This document shows, one piece after another, positions 35,888-48,667 of a DNA stretch of 64,000 nt; within the stretch, counting starts at the first letter, position 1, and every line of letters starts with the position of its first letter. The DNA comes from Otis tarda (lineage: Eukaryota; Chordata; Aves; Otidiformes; Otididae), in NCBI GenBank assembly GCA_026413225.1, contig CM048552.1, forward strand, positions 200,335,553-200,399,552, in the 5' to 3' direction. Under the pieces are notes generated by a model, which was not told where the DNA came from, did not search any database, and saw only the letters and a list, made by a program, of their open reading frames with translations. The position numbers and the translations under genes were made by a program.

Positions 35888-36149
35888 CATTGCCAAGAAG
35901 ATGATTTCCCCAGAGTAAGGCTCAACTCCTATGTTCTGAGTGTGCTGGCTCCTCTGCATTTGTCAAATGCAGGAAACTCAGCTGCATAACCTGTGGCAAA
36001 GGGGGGCTGTGTTTATGCTGTCTCCTAAAAAGAATTAAGAAATGCTAATCAAATGTTAATGGGAACAGAAAAAGCATATACTGTATTTCCCCCCCTCTCT
36101 GTTTTCCCAGGGAACTTCCTAAGCCATTCATCTCTCTAGTGACTCATAA

Positions 36150-36385
36150 CAGATTGCTCCTTGAAATGTTTATCCAACTGCCCTTTAAACCCCTGTAAAC
36201 TAACTGCATCCACAACACTCTTGAAAAGGAATCAGCAGATCTGTTACCTTCTGCATGAAAAATCATCTCATTTTGTTTCTTTCGAACCTGGCTGCCCATG
36301 GTGTTTTTTGATGAAGAAGACTGCAAAAAATTGATCTTTTCTCTCCATACCATCAGGATTATGTAACTGTCTATCTTATCCCCTG
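36150..36385 (-). mobile_element. Ancient CR1-type LINE 3' fragment (tentative)
   Basis: The phrase order around 36185-36300 (a 'ccctttaaacccctgtaaactaactgcatccacaac' type run, then 'gcatgaaaaatcatctcattttgtttctttcgaacctg') follows the 3' part of old vertebrate CR1-type LINEs read in reverse. Strongly diverged, without tail or frame. The call rests on remembered resemblance. Confidence 0.45.
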
Positions 36386-36454
36386 TTCTCCAGGATGAAG
36401 AAGGAATCACTGGGTCTCTGAACCTTGCATGCACCAGCAGGCCCTCCACCTCCT

Positions 36455-37075
36455 CCCCCTCACCCCAGGCTCTTGCCTGCCTGCACAGTTGTCCAAATTC
36501 AACATGGTATAGCTATAACTTGGGATCAGATTCTTGTCGAAAGACCAAGGGGAGAAAAAGCCATTAGAAGACTTATCAGAGTCTCTTGCCTTCACCAGGA
36601 AGCCGAACATAAGCTCAGCCCCTTGCCTTTGGGACTGACATGTGCTAACACAGTAGGGGTGCCTGTACCCAGCCGTATGCCATACTGATCTTGACTTTGC
36701 CTTGCCGGCTTGATTTCCTGGCTTAATTTATCAGAGAATCATAGAATGGTTTGGGTTTGAAGGGACCTTAAGGATCATCTAGTTCCAACTCCCTTGCTGT
36801 GGGCAGGGACACCTTCCACTAGATCAGGTTGCTGAAGGTCTAAACATCAGACCTGCCTTATCATTACAGGTTTGCCTGATGATCATTGGACTGTGGCTGA
36901 CCCTGGTTACTTATCACCAAACCTGCTTAGGTCTTCTGGGTCTGCACCTTCTTGGAGAGGACACTGTCCTATTCTGGGCCCCATGGCTCCTACTCACCTC
37001 TCCTTGTGGAGCAGCCCACTCCTGCTGTTCCCACAACGTAACCTGCTCAGTCATTCCTCTTAAAAAAAGCAGCCT
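36455..37075 (+). mobile_element. Unclassified LTR-like repeat, copy 1 (interrupted by CR1)
   Basis: GC-richer than its surroundings and related to 42400-42942. The clearest shared stretch is 36863-36925 against about 42541-42607: 'ggtttgcctg', then 'ctgaccctggttactta', then 'cacc/catc..acctg'. A minus-strand CR1 fragment (36733-36840) sits inside, so this repeat is older than that CR1. I do not recognise the family; the ends are not defined. Confidence 0.5.
36733..36840 (-). mobile_element. CR1 LINE 3'-end fragment nested in another repeat
   Basis: A short CR1 3' end with one clear octamer (36736-36748) and the 3' UTR start, truncated at about 36840 after 'ctagatcaggttgct'. It interrupts the unclassified repeat around it. 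Confidence 0.92.
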
Positions 37076-37394
37076 TTAGTCATCCTTGCTGCCTCTGCAC
37101 ATCTCTTCAAGTTCTCTCATTCCCTGCTAGAGAGCAGAGCTGTTCAAAGACTTCGGCATGTGAGTGAACAATGGGTTTATACAACAATATACAACATAGT
37201 TGTTTTATCGTTGTTCTCAAAACCTTTTCTAATAATTCCTAACATTTGACACACTACTTTTTTTTTTCTTTTTCTTTTTTTTTTTTTTTGGACAGATGCT
37301 GAGTGCTGAGGTAACATTTTCATGAACATGTCTGTCACAACACAAAGATCTCACTCCTGAATGACAATGATCAGCTTATTATAGCCCATTTCTT

Positions 37395-37800
37395 TTTTCT
37401 TACATGCATCAGTTTGCGTTTACCTACATTGAAATTTATCTGCCATGTTACTGCTACGTCATTCAGTCATGTAAATCCCTTCTGCAGTTCTCTGTATTTA
37501 GCCTTTGTTCTTGCTATCTTCATAAAAGCTGCAACTTTATATGAGCTGCAAACATTTTCTGGTCTTTGCTTACCCCTTTTTCCAGGGTCGTTTAGAAACA
37601 GTATGAATCTCAGAATTTCTGTGAAACTCCCCAGTGACCTCAGACAGCAAGAAGTGACTGTGCACCCCCACTTTTCCTTCCTGCTCTTGACAGTTTTTAT
37701 CCATGCCTGCTCCTTCCCTCTTGTTCCATAGCTGCTTAGTTTCTTTAGAAGACTTTGATGACTGACATTTCCTTTTGGAAATCCAAGCAGGCTATAATGT
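37395..37800 (-). mobile_element. Ancient CR1-type LINE ORF2 fragment
   Basis: Reverse complement of an old CR1-type ORF2 region. The order matches the family: 'gcatcagtttgcgtttacctacattgaaattt' (37408-37439), 'ctgccatgttactgctacgtcattcag', 'gagctgcaaacattttctgg' (the degenerate FADD-equivalent neighbourhood), 'acccctttttccagggtcgtttagaaacagtatgaat', and finally 'ccttttggaaatccaagcaggctat' (37760-37790). It is too diverged for any frame. It predates the avian CR1 copies. Confidence 0.7.
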
Positions 37801-39847
37801 CTGTGAAAAATCCCTCATTAACACATATATTAACTGAACCTAGTGAAGTGGAGGAGTCTCCTTGAGCCATGTAGGGAAAAGGAGATTCACTCTGTAAAAG
37901 TACCATTTCTTATAAATCTGTAGAATGGCCAAAGTCCATATTCCAGCACTGACACAGGAACTTATCCTGTGGCAACTGGTCGATAGATGCCCCAGATTCG
38001 TAAATCGCTGTGCTCCCTTTTGATCTTACACATTTTTGTCAGAGATACATTTCATCTGCACTGCACATTGTTCTGCTCAAAAGCAAAAATCTGTGGTGCT
38101 GTTTTGCTGGCAAAAGGGATTTTAGTCAAGAATTTGACTGAACTGTTACAGTGAGCATACCTAGCCCTAGAAATCTGTTGATTGCATCAGAGTTAATGAA
38201 TATATGGAATACACAGCAAGAATCTCGTCTTGCAATTTTGCAAGTAACATTCCATTAACAAGAGTTGCAGAGTAACTAGTAAATATTTCAACTCATAACT
38301 AACTGAATAATTTTGCTGACTTTCTCTGGTTTTTAGAAAGTCTTCAAAATACTGAAATGTGAATGAAATTATAGAGATGATCCTCATGTTCTCCCTATCT
38401 TTTTGTCATTGCTGGCAAAAAAAAAAAAAAAAAAAGGAAACTGGCTTCTTCTAATGTTTGTTTGTTTGTTTTTCTTTCTATTACCTAACTTCCCTTTTGC
38501 CACCACCTACTTAAAAATCTCAGCCAATACAGCTAATAATTTTATTAAGGGCTATAAATGCAAAGTCTTAAATACATGACAGCTAGTATAATGTGTGCAC
38601 TGTTATGAAAGTTTATAGAAAACTGACTCGTTGCTGTAAAGAATAAAAGTTTAGCTTGATCTAACACAGAAACAAATTAATTAGCTGTAAAGTATGGAGT
38701 CATATCTCTAAAATATCTCTAACTCCTGACTGAACACATGTTTGGTGGAAATAATTGTATAGAACCGTAAAATAGAAAACCTGACTTACGTAACTATGAA
38801 CTTCTGTACATGGATAGATTTCATAATCATGTTACAAATTGCTGTATTGGCTATGTTATACCCATCTGAATACATTTTACAGCAATAGACTTGTGTACTA
38901 TATGTACTTGTGTTACTATGGAGAAATGTTCACAGTAAACAATGTTCTTGGGTATATAGGTTAGCATCACCTCACCATTGGCATAGATAAGTTGCAAAAT
39001 ATCCAGAGAAGTCCTGATTTATCAAAGATGGGATGTCACTTCTGAGTGATATTTCTGATTTTTTCAGGCTTACGACCCCCTGAAAAAGATTAGGAGGACT
39101 AAGCCTAAGTCTAAAGGTGAATGCTCAGCATGTGAGTGTTGAGACAGGATTGAAAACTCACTTCTCTGGCAAGAAGGTAATTACTGAGGGCTGTAGGTTG
39201 GGATTTACTCCCCAGCACTGGGCACTTTCCATTGGAAATGTTGACTGAACTTTCAAGCAAAAATTACTCAGCATACAAGTGGAAAGGCTCAAACCCTGGG
39301 ATAACAGGATGAAACCCTCTTTCTTCTGAAGTCAGTTGACAAAGTTCCACTGAATTTGAGCCACAAAGTCACTCTCTGATTTTAAAGTCTCAAGGCTATT
39401 TTAAGGTCAAATCCCACCTGCAGCACAGCTACAAGCTATCCATATGGCAGCAATGTGTCTAGGCTGCCCACACTCTGAGACACCCGCTAGAAGGTACCTG
39501 TTCCATTAGTCCCTGTTGTGAGTCCAGACGGGCTTTTCTATCAGTAATAGTACATAGAATGCGTCTTCACCAGAATCACGTGAACATTTCCTATATCAGA
39601 CAACTTCCTGTTTTAATCCCTCGTTGTTGATATTTATCTTACTGATTAGACTTAAGATGATTAGCTGGAAGAGCGGGCAGGAGAGGAAAAGGTAAAATGA
39701 GGAGCTCTTTTCAGGCCACTGGCTTAAGAAGTACCTTCTGATTCCTGGAGTGAAGTTTGAATGTTGTCTCACCATCATGTTCTCACATTTGATCTCCCTA
39801 CAACATGATTTCCACTGGAAGAAACACTGGAAGAAAACAAGAAACAC
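37801..39847. other. Unique DNA, no gene seen
   Basis: About 2 kb without a recognised repeat or exon apart from a poly(A) run at 38418-38434 and TTTG repeats at 38456-38470. Confidence 0.5.
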
Positions 39848-40840
39848 TTGTCCTATCACTACACACCCTGATAAAGAGTCTTTCCTTATCTGTCCTGTAT
39901 GCCTTCTTTAGGTACTGGAAGGTTGCTATAAGGTCTTCCCAGAGCCTTCTCTTTTCCAGGCTGAATAATACCAACTCTCTCAGCCTGTCCTCATAGGAGA
40001 GGTGCTCCAGCCTTCTGATGATCTTTGTGGCCCTCCTCTGGACTCTTTCCAACAGGTCCATGTCCTTCTTACGTTGGGGGCTCCAGAGCTGGACGCAGTA
40101 CTCCAAGTAAGGTCTCATGAGAGCAGAGTAGAGGGGAAGAATAACCTCCGTCAATGTGCTGTCCATGTTTCTTTTGATGTAGCCTGGCATGTGATCGGCT
40201 TTCTAGGCTGCAAGTGCACATGGGTGGCTCATGTTGACCATCAGCCAACACTCACAAGTCCTTCTCCTCAGGGCTGCTCTTGATCCGTTCTCCATTCAGC
40301 CTGTATTTGTGCTTGGGATTGCCCTAACCCAGGCACAGGACCTTACACTTGGCCTTGCTGAAATTCATAAGGTTCACATGGGCCCACCCTCTCAAGCCTG
40401 TCCAGGTTGCTCTGGATAACAACCCTTCCCTCTGAAGTATCAACAGCACCACTCCTCTTGGTGTCATCTGCAAATTTGCTGAGAGTGCACTCAGTCTCAC
40501 TGTCTAATCCCTGACAAAGATCTTAGTTATTCCTGGTCCCAGTGTGAACCCTTGAGGGACAGCACTTGTCACTGGTTTCCAACCAGACATTGAGCCACTG
40601 ACTGCAACTATTTGAGCACAACCATCCAGTCGACTCCTTATCCACCAAGTGGTCCATCTGTCAACCCATCAAATCCATGTCTCTCCATTTTAGAGACAAG
40701 GATCTTGTGTAGGACCATATAAAATGCTTTGCACAAGTCCAGGTAGATTACGTCAGTTGCTCTTCTGTCATCCACTAACGTTGTAAACCCATCGTAGAAG
40801 GTCACCAAATTTGTCAGGTTCATATCATAAGCAACAAAAG
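39848..40840 (-). mobile_element. CR1 LINE, long ORF2 segment without 3' UTR
   Basis: About 1 kb of CR1 ORF2 on the minus strand, from the RT motif A region at the right (YLDLCKAF at about 40705-40730) through FADD (40463-40474) to the C-terminal region at the left ([20 protein letters not shown] near 40000). It lacks the 3' UTR and octamer tail: the left edge is abrupt at about 39848, so the 3' end was lost after insertion. The residue after KAF, normally Asp, is Tyr here. Several frameshifts split the frame into pieces (39798-40190 and 40638-40847 are the longest). The endonuclease domain is absent. Confidence 0.95.
40463..40474 (-). other. CR1 reverse-transcriptase active-site motif FADD
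   Basis: On the minus strand the codons TTT GCA GAT GAC encode FADD, the LINE version of the RT catalytic YxDD box, followed by Thr and flanked by CTLSK upstream. This is the only intact FADD seen in the window; the equivalent position in the 62292-63040 copy is changed to FECD. Confidence 0.85.
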
Positions 40841-42399
40841 TCACCAAAACTGTGGAGTATCTCTGTTATGTAATTTACATATGTCCTCAATAGTCAATCC
40901 GTCTCTCATTCATGTGGCTCTCCTGCTAGGAACTTATACTCCTGATTTCAATGTTGAGATGTTCTTTTAACATTTGTATCATTCCTGGTAGCACATGATT
41001 ACATATTTTGGCATCCTCAGGTAAAGACCATCCATCAGGCACCTTTCACAGTTCCTTTGCCATTTCTGCAAGTGCTGAGATGTTTTCCACCTCCTAGATT
41101 TTCATGCCTGCTCCTTTTCTTGAGATACCAAGACAGGTGCATCGATTCACACTTCAGGGTGCTATCAGTCAGAGAGAACTCTATGGAGAAAACAGGACAA
41201 AAGTAAGTCTTTAATTTCTGACAGCTTTGAGTTCTCTGTGCCTGTTAACTACAGGCATAGCTGTGTGTTTTTCACTTAGCCAATGGTGAATTTTGAAACT
41301 TCTATAAGACTCTCTTATAACACTCATAATAGAAGCTATGAATAGTAGAGGAGTACTCTAGGGAGTAAGACTGTACCAAAAAGCCCTGCTTCCTAAGATG
41401 TTCTGGGATTAGAAACGATAACACCTGCACACAAACAATCTGTTCCTTAAGAATTAGATACGAGAAAGTAGAGGCTCTAGGCCATGGATGAGGAAAGCAC
41501 GGGTCTAGATTGTAGTACTGGATTTGTGTTTCCTGTTTATGGTTTCTGGTCAAAGTGATTCATAACTATTCAGTTATGAAATGTTGTGCTGGATATTTTA
41601 TGCTTTCAAGTGTCAGAATGCCAGTTAGCCTATTGCAGCAAAAGGTGCCAAACCTAGAAGACCAGCTCTGGAAGGGCCATGTGTCTTTTAGCATTTTCAA
41701 ACATCATTCTTGTCTATCTCTGAACCTTAAGGACTAATGGATATGTCTGGACTGAGCAGATTACATGGGGCACAGTTTTCCCAAACCCTGGCTTGCAGTA
41801 GGGACATCCTCAATACAAGTGTAAGATTTCCACCATGTCTGACTTGCCACATGCCTTGAGGGCAGCCCAAGCTCTCTGAGGGGCTAGGCTTGCTTAGTGA
41901 ATTCCCTCGTTGCTACACAGTGCTTTATTGCCAAGTGACTTTGCATACATGGAGAGAAGTGGCAGAATCTGAGCCCAGCTTTTGGTAGCTCTATGCTGTT
42001 GCTGAGGTGCAAAAGAGGTTGAGGAAGTGGAAATTCTTCTTGGAGAGGCAGTTAGAGACCCCAGAAGAGAGTGGGAAAATTATTGTTTGAAATTACTGTT
42101 ACTGAACACATTATCTTGTGTGGTGGGAGCAGCAAGAGCAGAAACTTGTGTCTCTGGGGAGACAGTGTCAGATGGCATGTGCATATGTTGACCTATGCAA
42201 AGAAAGACATCCTGCAACCTGTTACTTCTCCTCTAGACAGTCAGTTTATTTTCCAGGGCCCTGAGTTCATCCACTTTCTTGGCATTTGGCTGTTTGGGCT
42301 CAAGGACAACTAGAGAAAGCACAGCAGGTGGCTTTGGATGTGGAATGGTTGTGTGAAGCAAGCTAGAAGGCTTAATGTGGGTTGATCCTCCTTCCCATG
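40841..42399. other. Unique DNA, no gene seen
   Basis: About 1.5 kb with no confidently recognised feature. Parts near 41000-41170 have a CR1-like base composition but no diagnostic phrase. Confidence 0.4.
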
Positions 42400-42942
42400 G
42401 GAGCTGGCTTTAAGCTGAGGCTCTAGCCCTTGGCGAGATTAAGTTTGAATTGCCTTACAGCCATGTTTGTTCCTGGCCATGCACCTGCTGGTGTAGACCC
42501 CGACCCACAGACTGACTTCCCAGCTTGACTTCAGAGCTGCTTTGTCACCATGGATTTGCCTGGCTACTGCTGAGCTGTCTTTGACCCTAGTTACTATCAT
42601 CAGACCTGATCCTGAGTCAGACCTACTGACTTGACTTCACAATTTGCCCTCAGACCTGCAAGACCACTATGGACTTGGCTGATGATTTGGGTTCCTGGCT
42701 GTCCCCAACTGCCACTCCCTAGCCCCTGCCCTGCCAGACATGCTATTGTGCTTGGCTCCCAGCTCCCTGTTCCTTAGGGAGCAGCTGGCCCTCACCGCTC
42801 CCTGACACTCTGTTCTTTGTACTCAATCTTCCTTTTGTTTCCCTGCCCCATAAATTGTCCCAGAAAAGTTTGGCTTATGAATAGCGAAATAGCTTATTGA
42901 CAAGATGAAATAAAGCCTCATTGCTCTTCTCCCAGGCTCATC
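42400..42942 (+). mobile_element. Unclassified LTR-like repeat, copy 2
   Basis: A GC-richer block related to 36455-37075. It carries an AATAAA polyadenylation signal at 42909-42914 near its right end, followed by a short T/C-rich stretch, an arrangement seen in LTRs. No TG...CA ends or target duplication could be fixed, so LTR status is inference. There is no open frame of interest. Confidence 0.45.
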
Positions 42943-45900
42943 AGTCAGATCCTTGTGATTGAAAGACTGATTGCTCTCTGGCTGGTGATGAGTTATTCAA
43001 CATCCCCGAGCAGATGTGTCATGTACTATTACAGGCTCAGCCATGAACTCCCTGCAAAGGGGCTTCTGAAATTTGAGTTTTCCAGCACAAGAGTGCCTAA
43101 CAGTAATGAGCGTGGGACATTGCCTCTGGGTGCATCTGCAACTCTGCTGGGCTGTCTTCACAACTACTGTTTTTATATCTTCTGGGTATATTAATGCCTG
43201 CATGTGCAATCCTTCCAGAGGAGGAGGGTACTACAGAATTCCTCCTTGGTCCAATTGACAGACCTTTTTGTAAGATCTCAGTGGTGTCACCAGGCCAACA
43301 TATACAAGGGTGGTGTTGTGAATGCTGAACTCCTGAGGAGCCTATCAAATGTAGAGATTTACCAGTGCACAGTCCTGTTTGTTACACTGTAATGCAGAAA
43401 TAATGGTGAACTCAAAGCAGTTCCAAGGGCAAGAAATGTGTGTAACTTGTGGAAGCCTTTGGAGTAACTCAGGCCCTGAACTTCGTGTTTTGGCTCCTGC
43501 ATGTGGCTCAGGGAAGGGCACTGAATCTTCATTTTCCTTGTTTTATTTCCCACAGGAACTGGAAGTTGTTTCATAGATTTTAAATAATATCTTGCTGAAA
43601 GTTTGGCAAATGAATAGAAACAGGAAGAACTTCTAAAATCTCTGATGAACAACTTCTCCCTGTGTGGCAATGAGGAGAAGCAGTGTTTGATCACATGGCA
43701 GCAGAATCTGCCTTTGACTTTTCTACTGATAGAAAAATCCAGATTATTTAAATTCAGAACTGGTCACTGAGGGAGACAAATGGAATAAAAACACACTTGT
43801 TTAGTCATTTTACCATGTAAAAGAGAAGATATAAAGATGTTCCCCACTCAAAAAGAGTGCCTGTCACATATTATAGGAGGGTTTTTACCTCTCTATATTT
43901 ATGTATTTTGTGAGGAGGGGGAAAATCTGCCACAGTATCCATTTTCTGAAAATTGCTTCTGCCAGGAAAGGCATAGAAGGTTTTTGACTGTGTCTTGCAA
44001 TCTTTGTTATTATTGACCTACTTAAAGTAAACCTTTACAAGTTTCAGCCATGGTTTTCTTATCGCTATTTTTCATAATTAATTATTTCTTTTAACTACAA
44101 TCTGCACCATATGGTGAAATTAAGGTGAAATTTATAAGCATTTCTCCTTATTTATTAGTGGTTATGTTCCTTTACATTGTCACATTTATTTATCTTCACA
44201 TTGAATCTCTGCCACCTCCACCGAGGATATAGGTTTCTTCCTCTCTTTTCCTGCCTGGTAAACGTTACATGTTTTTGCTTGACGTTACTGAAGATAAAGT
44301 TTCTACTCAATTAGGTGTGTATACTGTCCATTTGCCGTATTTGGCAGGATACTTTCAGCGTTACATTCACTGCAGTACAGTCAGCTTTCGTTTGTCAGTT
44401 ACGGTACAGAAGTTATTCTGGGGAAGTCTGCCGCGGAAGCAGTGATAAGAAATAATAAACCATGTCAAACCCATGCAGAAAAGGGTCTAATCAAAGGTGA
44501 CTTAGAAGATTTTATATAGAGTCTATTTTCACCTGGAGCTTGATGGGCTGACAGTAACAATTACATGTACTTGAGTGAAGAAAGGTTCCAAAGGGCATAC
44601 AGTTATTCCATCTTGCCATTTGAAATATGGTTGGAAGTGAGGAGAGATCACATATTTATGGGTTTGCAAACAAAGTGAATAGCTTCTTATTATCAGTTCA
44701 ATCTTTTCCCCCAACTAATCCATGATTTTCAGTGTAAAATTGAAATTTCACATATTTGCAAAGCAGAAAGCTTTTTGGCACACGATGACTGCCAGGTTCT
44801 GGCCAGTGCTATCTACATTTTAACAATACTGCCTGCTAGAATAAAGTTATAGGTTAAATTGCAAGCAAAAGCTCTACCTTTAAATGTTTTCCCCTTTTGG
44901 ACTCTGGAGCAGACCTGTTGCCTCAATCTGCATATACCTGGGACTATAACTGCAGAGACAGAGGGGTTAAGACAGAGAAATGTCTCTTCCTGTCACAGCA
45001 GATATTTGTTTGGGTTCCAGTCCTCTCAGTGTGAGAGACAGGGAAGTCTGTGAAAGCGTACTTTATTTTGCCAGCCTCCAGAAACAAGTTGCATAGCCGT
45101 AAGTACAAAACTCCTACTACATAATATCTATTCCTGGGAATTTTTAAAGTGTGATTTTTTTAAAGCGTGATCTTTTCTTCTCAGAAAGTATGGTATGTTG
45201 ATTAGTTCGTTTGCTTCCAACCTACCTTTGATTAATTCCAGTGGAACGTCTTTAATTGGAAATGGACTATATGTTAATAACATTATGGACTAGATTCTGC
45301 CTTAGGTGATGTATTTATGGTAGGGCATAAGAGTTCCTCCACACAGTGAGCAAAAGCGTTTCAGGTTCCGGCACCAGTATGCATGCCAGATATCTGCTTT
45401 CAGCCTCCAGGGTCAAATGGAGGGAAGGTCAGCTGGGGAAAATTTAAAAGCTGTCTCCTTCGAGAACAAGTAAAGACTAGCACACTACCCAGGTTATGTG
45501 TACACAAGAGATACGAGGTAGGCGTGGAGAGAAGGGTTTCTACAGTTGCAAACAGGATAGATTTGGAGAAACTGGAAAGTCTGAGATACAAAGCAGCCCA
45601 GAAGAGGAAGGTCTTGAGCTCATCCTTTGAGAGCTATGATAAAGACTCCCCTCTATCTCTGCTGTGGTCAACTGGATATCTGCGGTAGAAAGGTATGAAT
45701 AACCTGGAAAAAGTTAGCTTCACACAGTCAGGGAAGAAGGGATCACTTATGTCAGCACTGGAAATTGAAAGGTACAGCAGTAGCAGCAAATACAACGTCT
45801 TCTGCTCAGGAGGAGATTTGCTTCCTTTCCCTTTCCCATCCTTCTCTAAGTTGCATGTATACTTATAACAGCTCCAGTGTGATGGACAGGCTCTCCCTGT

Positions 45901-48176
45901 CTTCTCCTGAAAAAAAAACCTGGCAAACTGGCAGAATGTCTTCTGGAACTACTCACTACCTGACCCACACTGCGGCACACTGGGTGGAATTTCATCATAT
46001 AGAGGGTGGCTTACAATGCTCAGGATGTTACTTTGGCTTCTTATTTTTCCTGGAAAGAGGAAGGATTAGATTTTGGCTGAGGGCTGAGGCAGCAGTACTT
46101 TCCATCCCTAGGCAGGACTTTCTTGCTTGTATGTGCTCCTTATGGCTCTCAATGAACTTTCCAAATGAGCAGTTATGCAGGACTAAATGAGGTTATGTGG
46201 TCATTGACTTTCTTTACAGTTGAATATTTTTGTATTTTTTTGAGTATTTTCTTTAAGCGGTTGAAGAACACCAACATTATTTTCTCCTTCTTTTAAGAAC
46301 ATTTTTATTTTTGTAGGACAGGCAATATTGTTAAGGATTCACTACTGTATTTTCAAGGAATTACAGCTGTTACTTGATTCTTTTTGAGATAAATCTCAGT
46401 GTCTTATAGTAACTCACATCCCTGAAAGTATCATGGCATTATAGTGCTCTCATTTATCCACTGAAGTTTTCACTGGGTTAGCTTTCATTCCCAGTAAATA
46501 TTGATTTGTTTCATGATGCTATATGTTTGGCTGTCTGTGCTTTTGAGAGTCCAGGATGTCCTGGAATCACCTGGCTTCTCATCAGTGAGGCCATAAAAGA
46601 AAGACAGAAGGGATCTTTGGGGAAATGGTGTTGCTGTTGATGCTGACATCAATTCTCTGTAGCTGTTGGTATCCATATCTTCCAGGCTTTTCCTCTCATG
46701 GGAAAGCAGGATGACCACCTTGGATGGGAATGGATAGCTGAAGAGAGAGAATGTGTCCAGGCCAGGCCTTAAAAGGCCCAAGCACAATATTCTCTCTTAT
46801 CTTTTTCTACGTTGGTCCAGGCTTTTCCATTATGAGGAATGTGGGTAAAATGTAGAAAAACCTCCTTAAATCAAACCTCAGTGAACAAAACTGAACTTCA
46901 CAGCCATGCTCATACCCTCATTTGCTTCTGAGTTTTCATTTCTTATTTCTGTCTGCCGGCTTCGGCCTGCAACACTTCGTTTAATCACCAGATCCCTCTC
47001 TTAGCTTAAAGGAAAAAGAAGCTAGACTCGTCCCTTTAGTTTGTTAATAATATATTTTAGAGCGTACTTCAGATATAGGGCAGATGCCATTTCCACTTTA
47101 TTTAAAACCTACAGGAAGCTAAAGGCCACACTTTCCTCCTTGACCTTCTCCTAAGAAGATGGTTCTCCAGGGGACTTGGGAAAGGAAGGCAAAGTTGTTC
47201 AAGATACCTCTCAGTATCAGCAGAGCTACAATACTAAGTATGATGACTCACAATAAGTTGATAAAACCTGGTTATTTGTATCTTTTAATCCTTCACTTAT
47301 ATTTCTACTTCGTTTGTCATTCTGTATCTGTAATATGTATGAATGTAAGCTGTATTTTCTGTTGACATTTCATAATTCACATGTGTGTGAGCATCTGAAA
47401 TCCCCAAAGAAAGGAAAAAGATTAGAAAAACATTAAATGAAATTCCAGTGGGCCTGAGCTAATATTTATTCAGACTCTGTGACCTTAACACTTTCTACAA
47501 TGCCTTCCACTATTATCTCTGCTCTGCACTTCACATTACAATCTGTAAGAGCCAGAGGATGAGCTTCGGTTTGCTTGTGGCAAATACTGGCATTGTGACA
47601 AGGTATATATGGTATCTGGCTTATCAACAGGCAGCAGGAAGGGCCAGAATTGATACCTAAAAATATTTCCCACAGTATCAAGAAAAGAGATTCTTGATGA
47701 CATTTTCAAAGATGCTTTCAAATGAGTACTGACTGTCTTTCTCTGGGACAACGAACCATAGATTTTAAGTATGTTTTCAACAAGTTACATCTAAAAAGTT
47801 GAAAGATACCAAGCTCAAAGTGTACAGACAGAATAACAGCGGAGCTAAACAAATGTCTCTGTACCCATGGTATAATAGAACCTATTGTAATTACTTACAC
47901 TGGACATAAGTTACTAAAGTGGGCAAAAAGAATTTGTAAATCAAAACACATCTCATGATATGGAGAAAACATATTTAGTACTTTAGATTACTTCTGCAGG
48001 ATATTACTCATTTATTACACAGTCTACAAGCCCCTTCTTTTTCTATCTGAAGTGGTTCCCATTAAAAAAATCAACATTTGCCTGCAGAGGAAGCAGGTTG
48101 CTGTGAATCACTTCAATAAATTTTCCTTTTGAGTTGGAAAGGAAAAATGTTTCTGCATCTTGCAGTCTCCAGATTG
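42943..48176. other. Repeat-poor interval, no gene seen
   Basis: About 5.2 kb without a recognised interspersed repeat or convincing exon. Open frames at 43359-43694, 45383-45688 and 45765-46190 (111, 101 and 141 codons) have no recognisable domain and no neighbouring exon structure I can support. A block at 44290-44470 has more CpG than its surroundings. Confidence 0.45.
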
Positions 48177-48181
48177 GTACC
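48177..48181. repeat. Target-site duplication, left copy (GTACC)
   Basis: GTACC abuts the LTR start at 48182 and recurs exactly at 49317-49321. Confidence 0.88.
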
Positions 48182-48309
48182 TGTTCTGGTTTTGTTAGTG
48201 AGGGGGGGCCTAAGGTGGTAGCTTCTGTAGGAAACTGCTAGAAGGTGCTCCCCTTTGCTCAGTGGACTCTGCCGGGCCTAGGGCGGATCTGCTGCTGGCC
48301 AAGGCTGAG

Positions 48310-48314
48310 CCAAT
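48310..48314 (+). promoter_or_regulatory. CCAAT box in LTR
   Basis: Part of palindromic CCAATTGG, 45 bp upstream of the TATA-like box. Conserved at 35170-35174; mutated to CCGAT on the sense strand in the 26803-27951 copy. Confidence 0.6.
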
Positions 48315-48354
48315 TGGTAGCAGAACGTCCCGTGATAACGCCTCTGCGATAACG

Positions 48355-48361
48355 TATTTAA
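48355..48361 (+). promoter_or_regulatory. TATA-like box in LTR (TATTTAA)
   Basis: TATTTAA, conserved in all three family-1 LTRs (35215-35221; 27772-27778 on the minus strand). Position within U3 fits the core promoter. Confidence 0.65.
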
Positions 48362-48667
48362 GAAGGGGAAAACAGAAAAAAAGAAAAGAGGAGAGAAGAT
48401 GTGAAGCAGCTGAGCAGGGGGCAGAGATGGGGGAGGCGCGAGCCTCGTGGGCCTTGCAGGCCTCACCCTCTGGCCTCCCGCTGGGCAGCCGACTGGGCCC
48501 AACTCAGCCCAGCCTGGCTGCAAGAAGTGGAGAGGAGATGAGAAGCGAATAAGATGTAAAAAGGATCCTGAGAGGCGTCTGCCAGCCTGTTGTGAGGAAC
48601 GGCTGCAGATGCCAAGGTCAGTGAAGAAGGAGGGGTAGAAGTAACGTGGCTCCTGGCCAAGATTCCT

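Noticed and set aside
45383..46190. Neighbouring open frames of 101 and 141 codons considered as exons
   Set aside because: No domain resemblance and no consistent splice-linked reading frame could be supported by eye.
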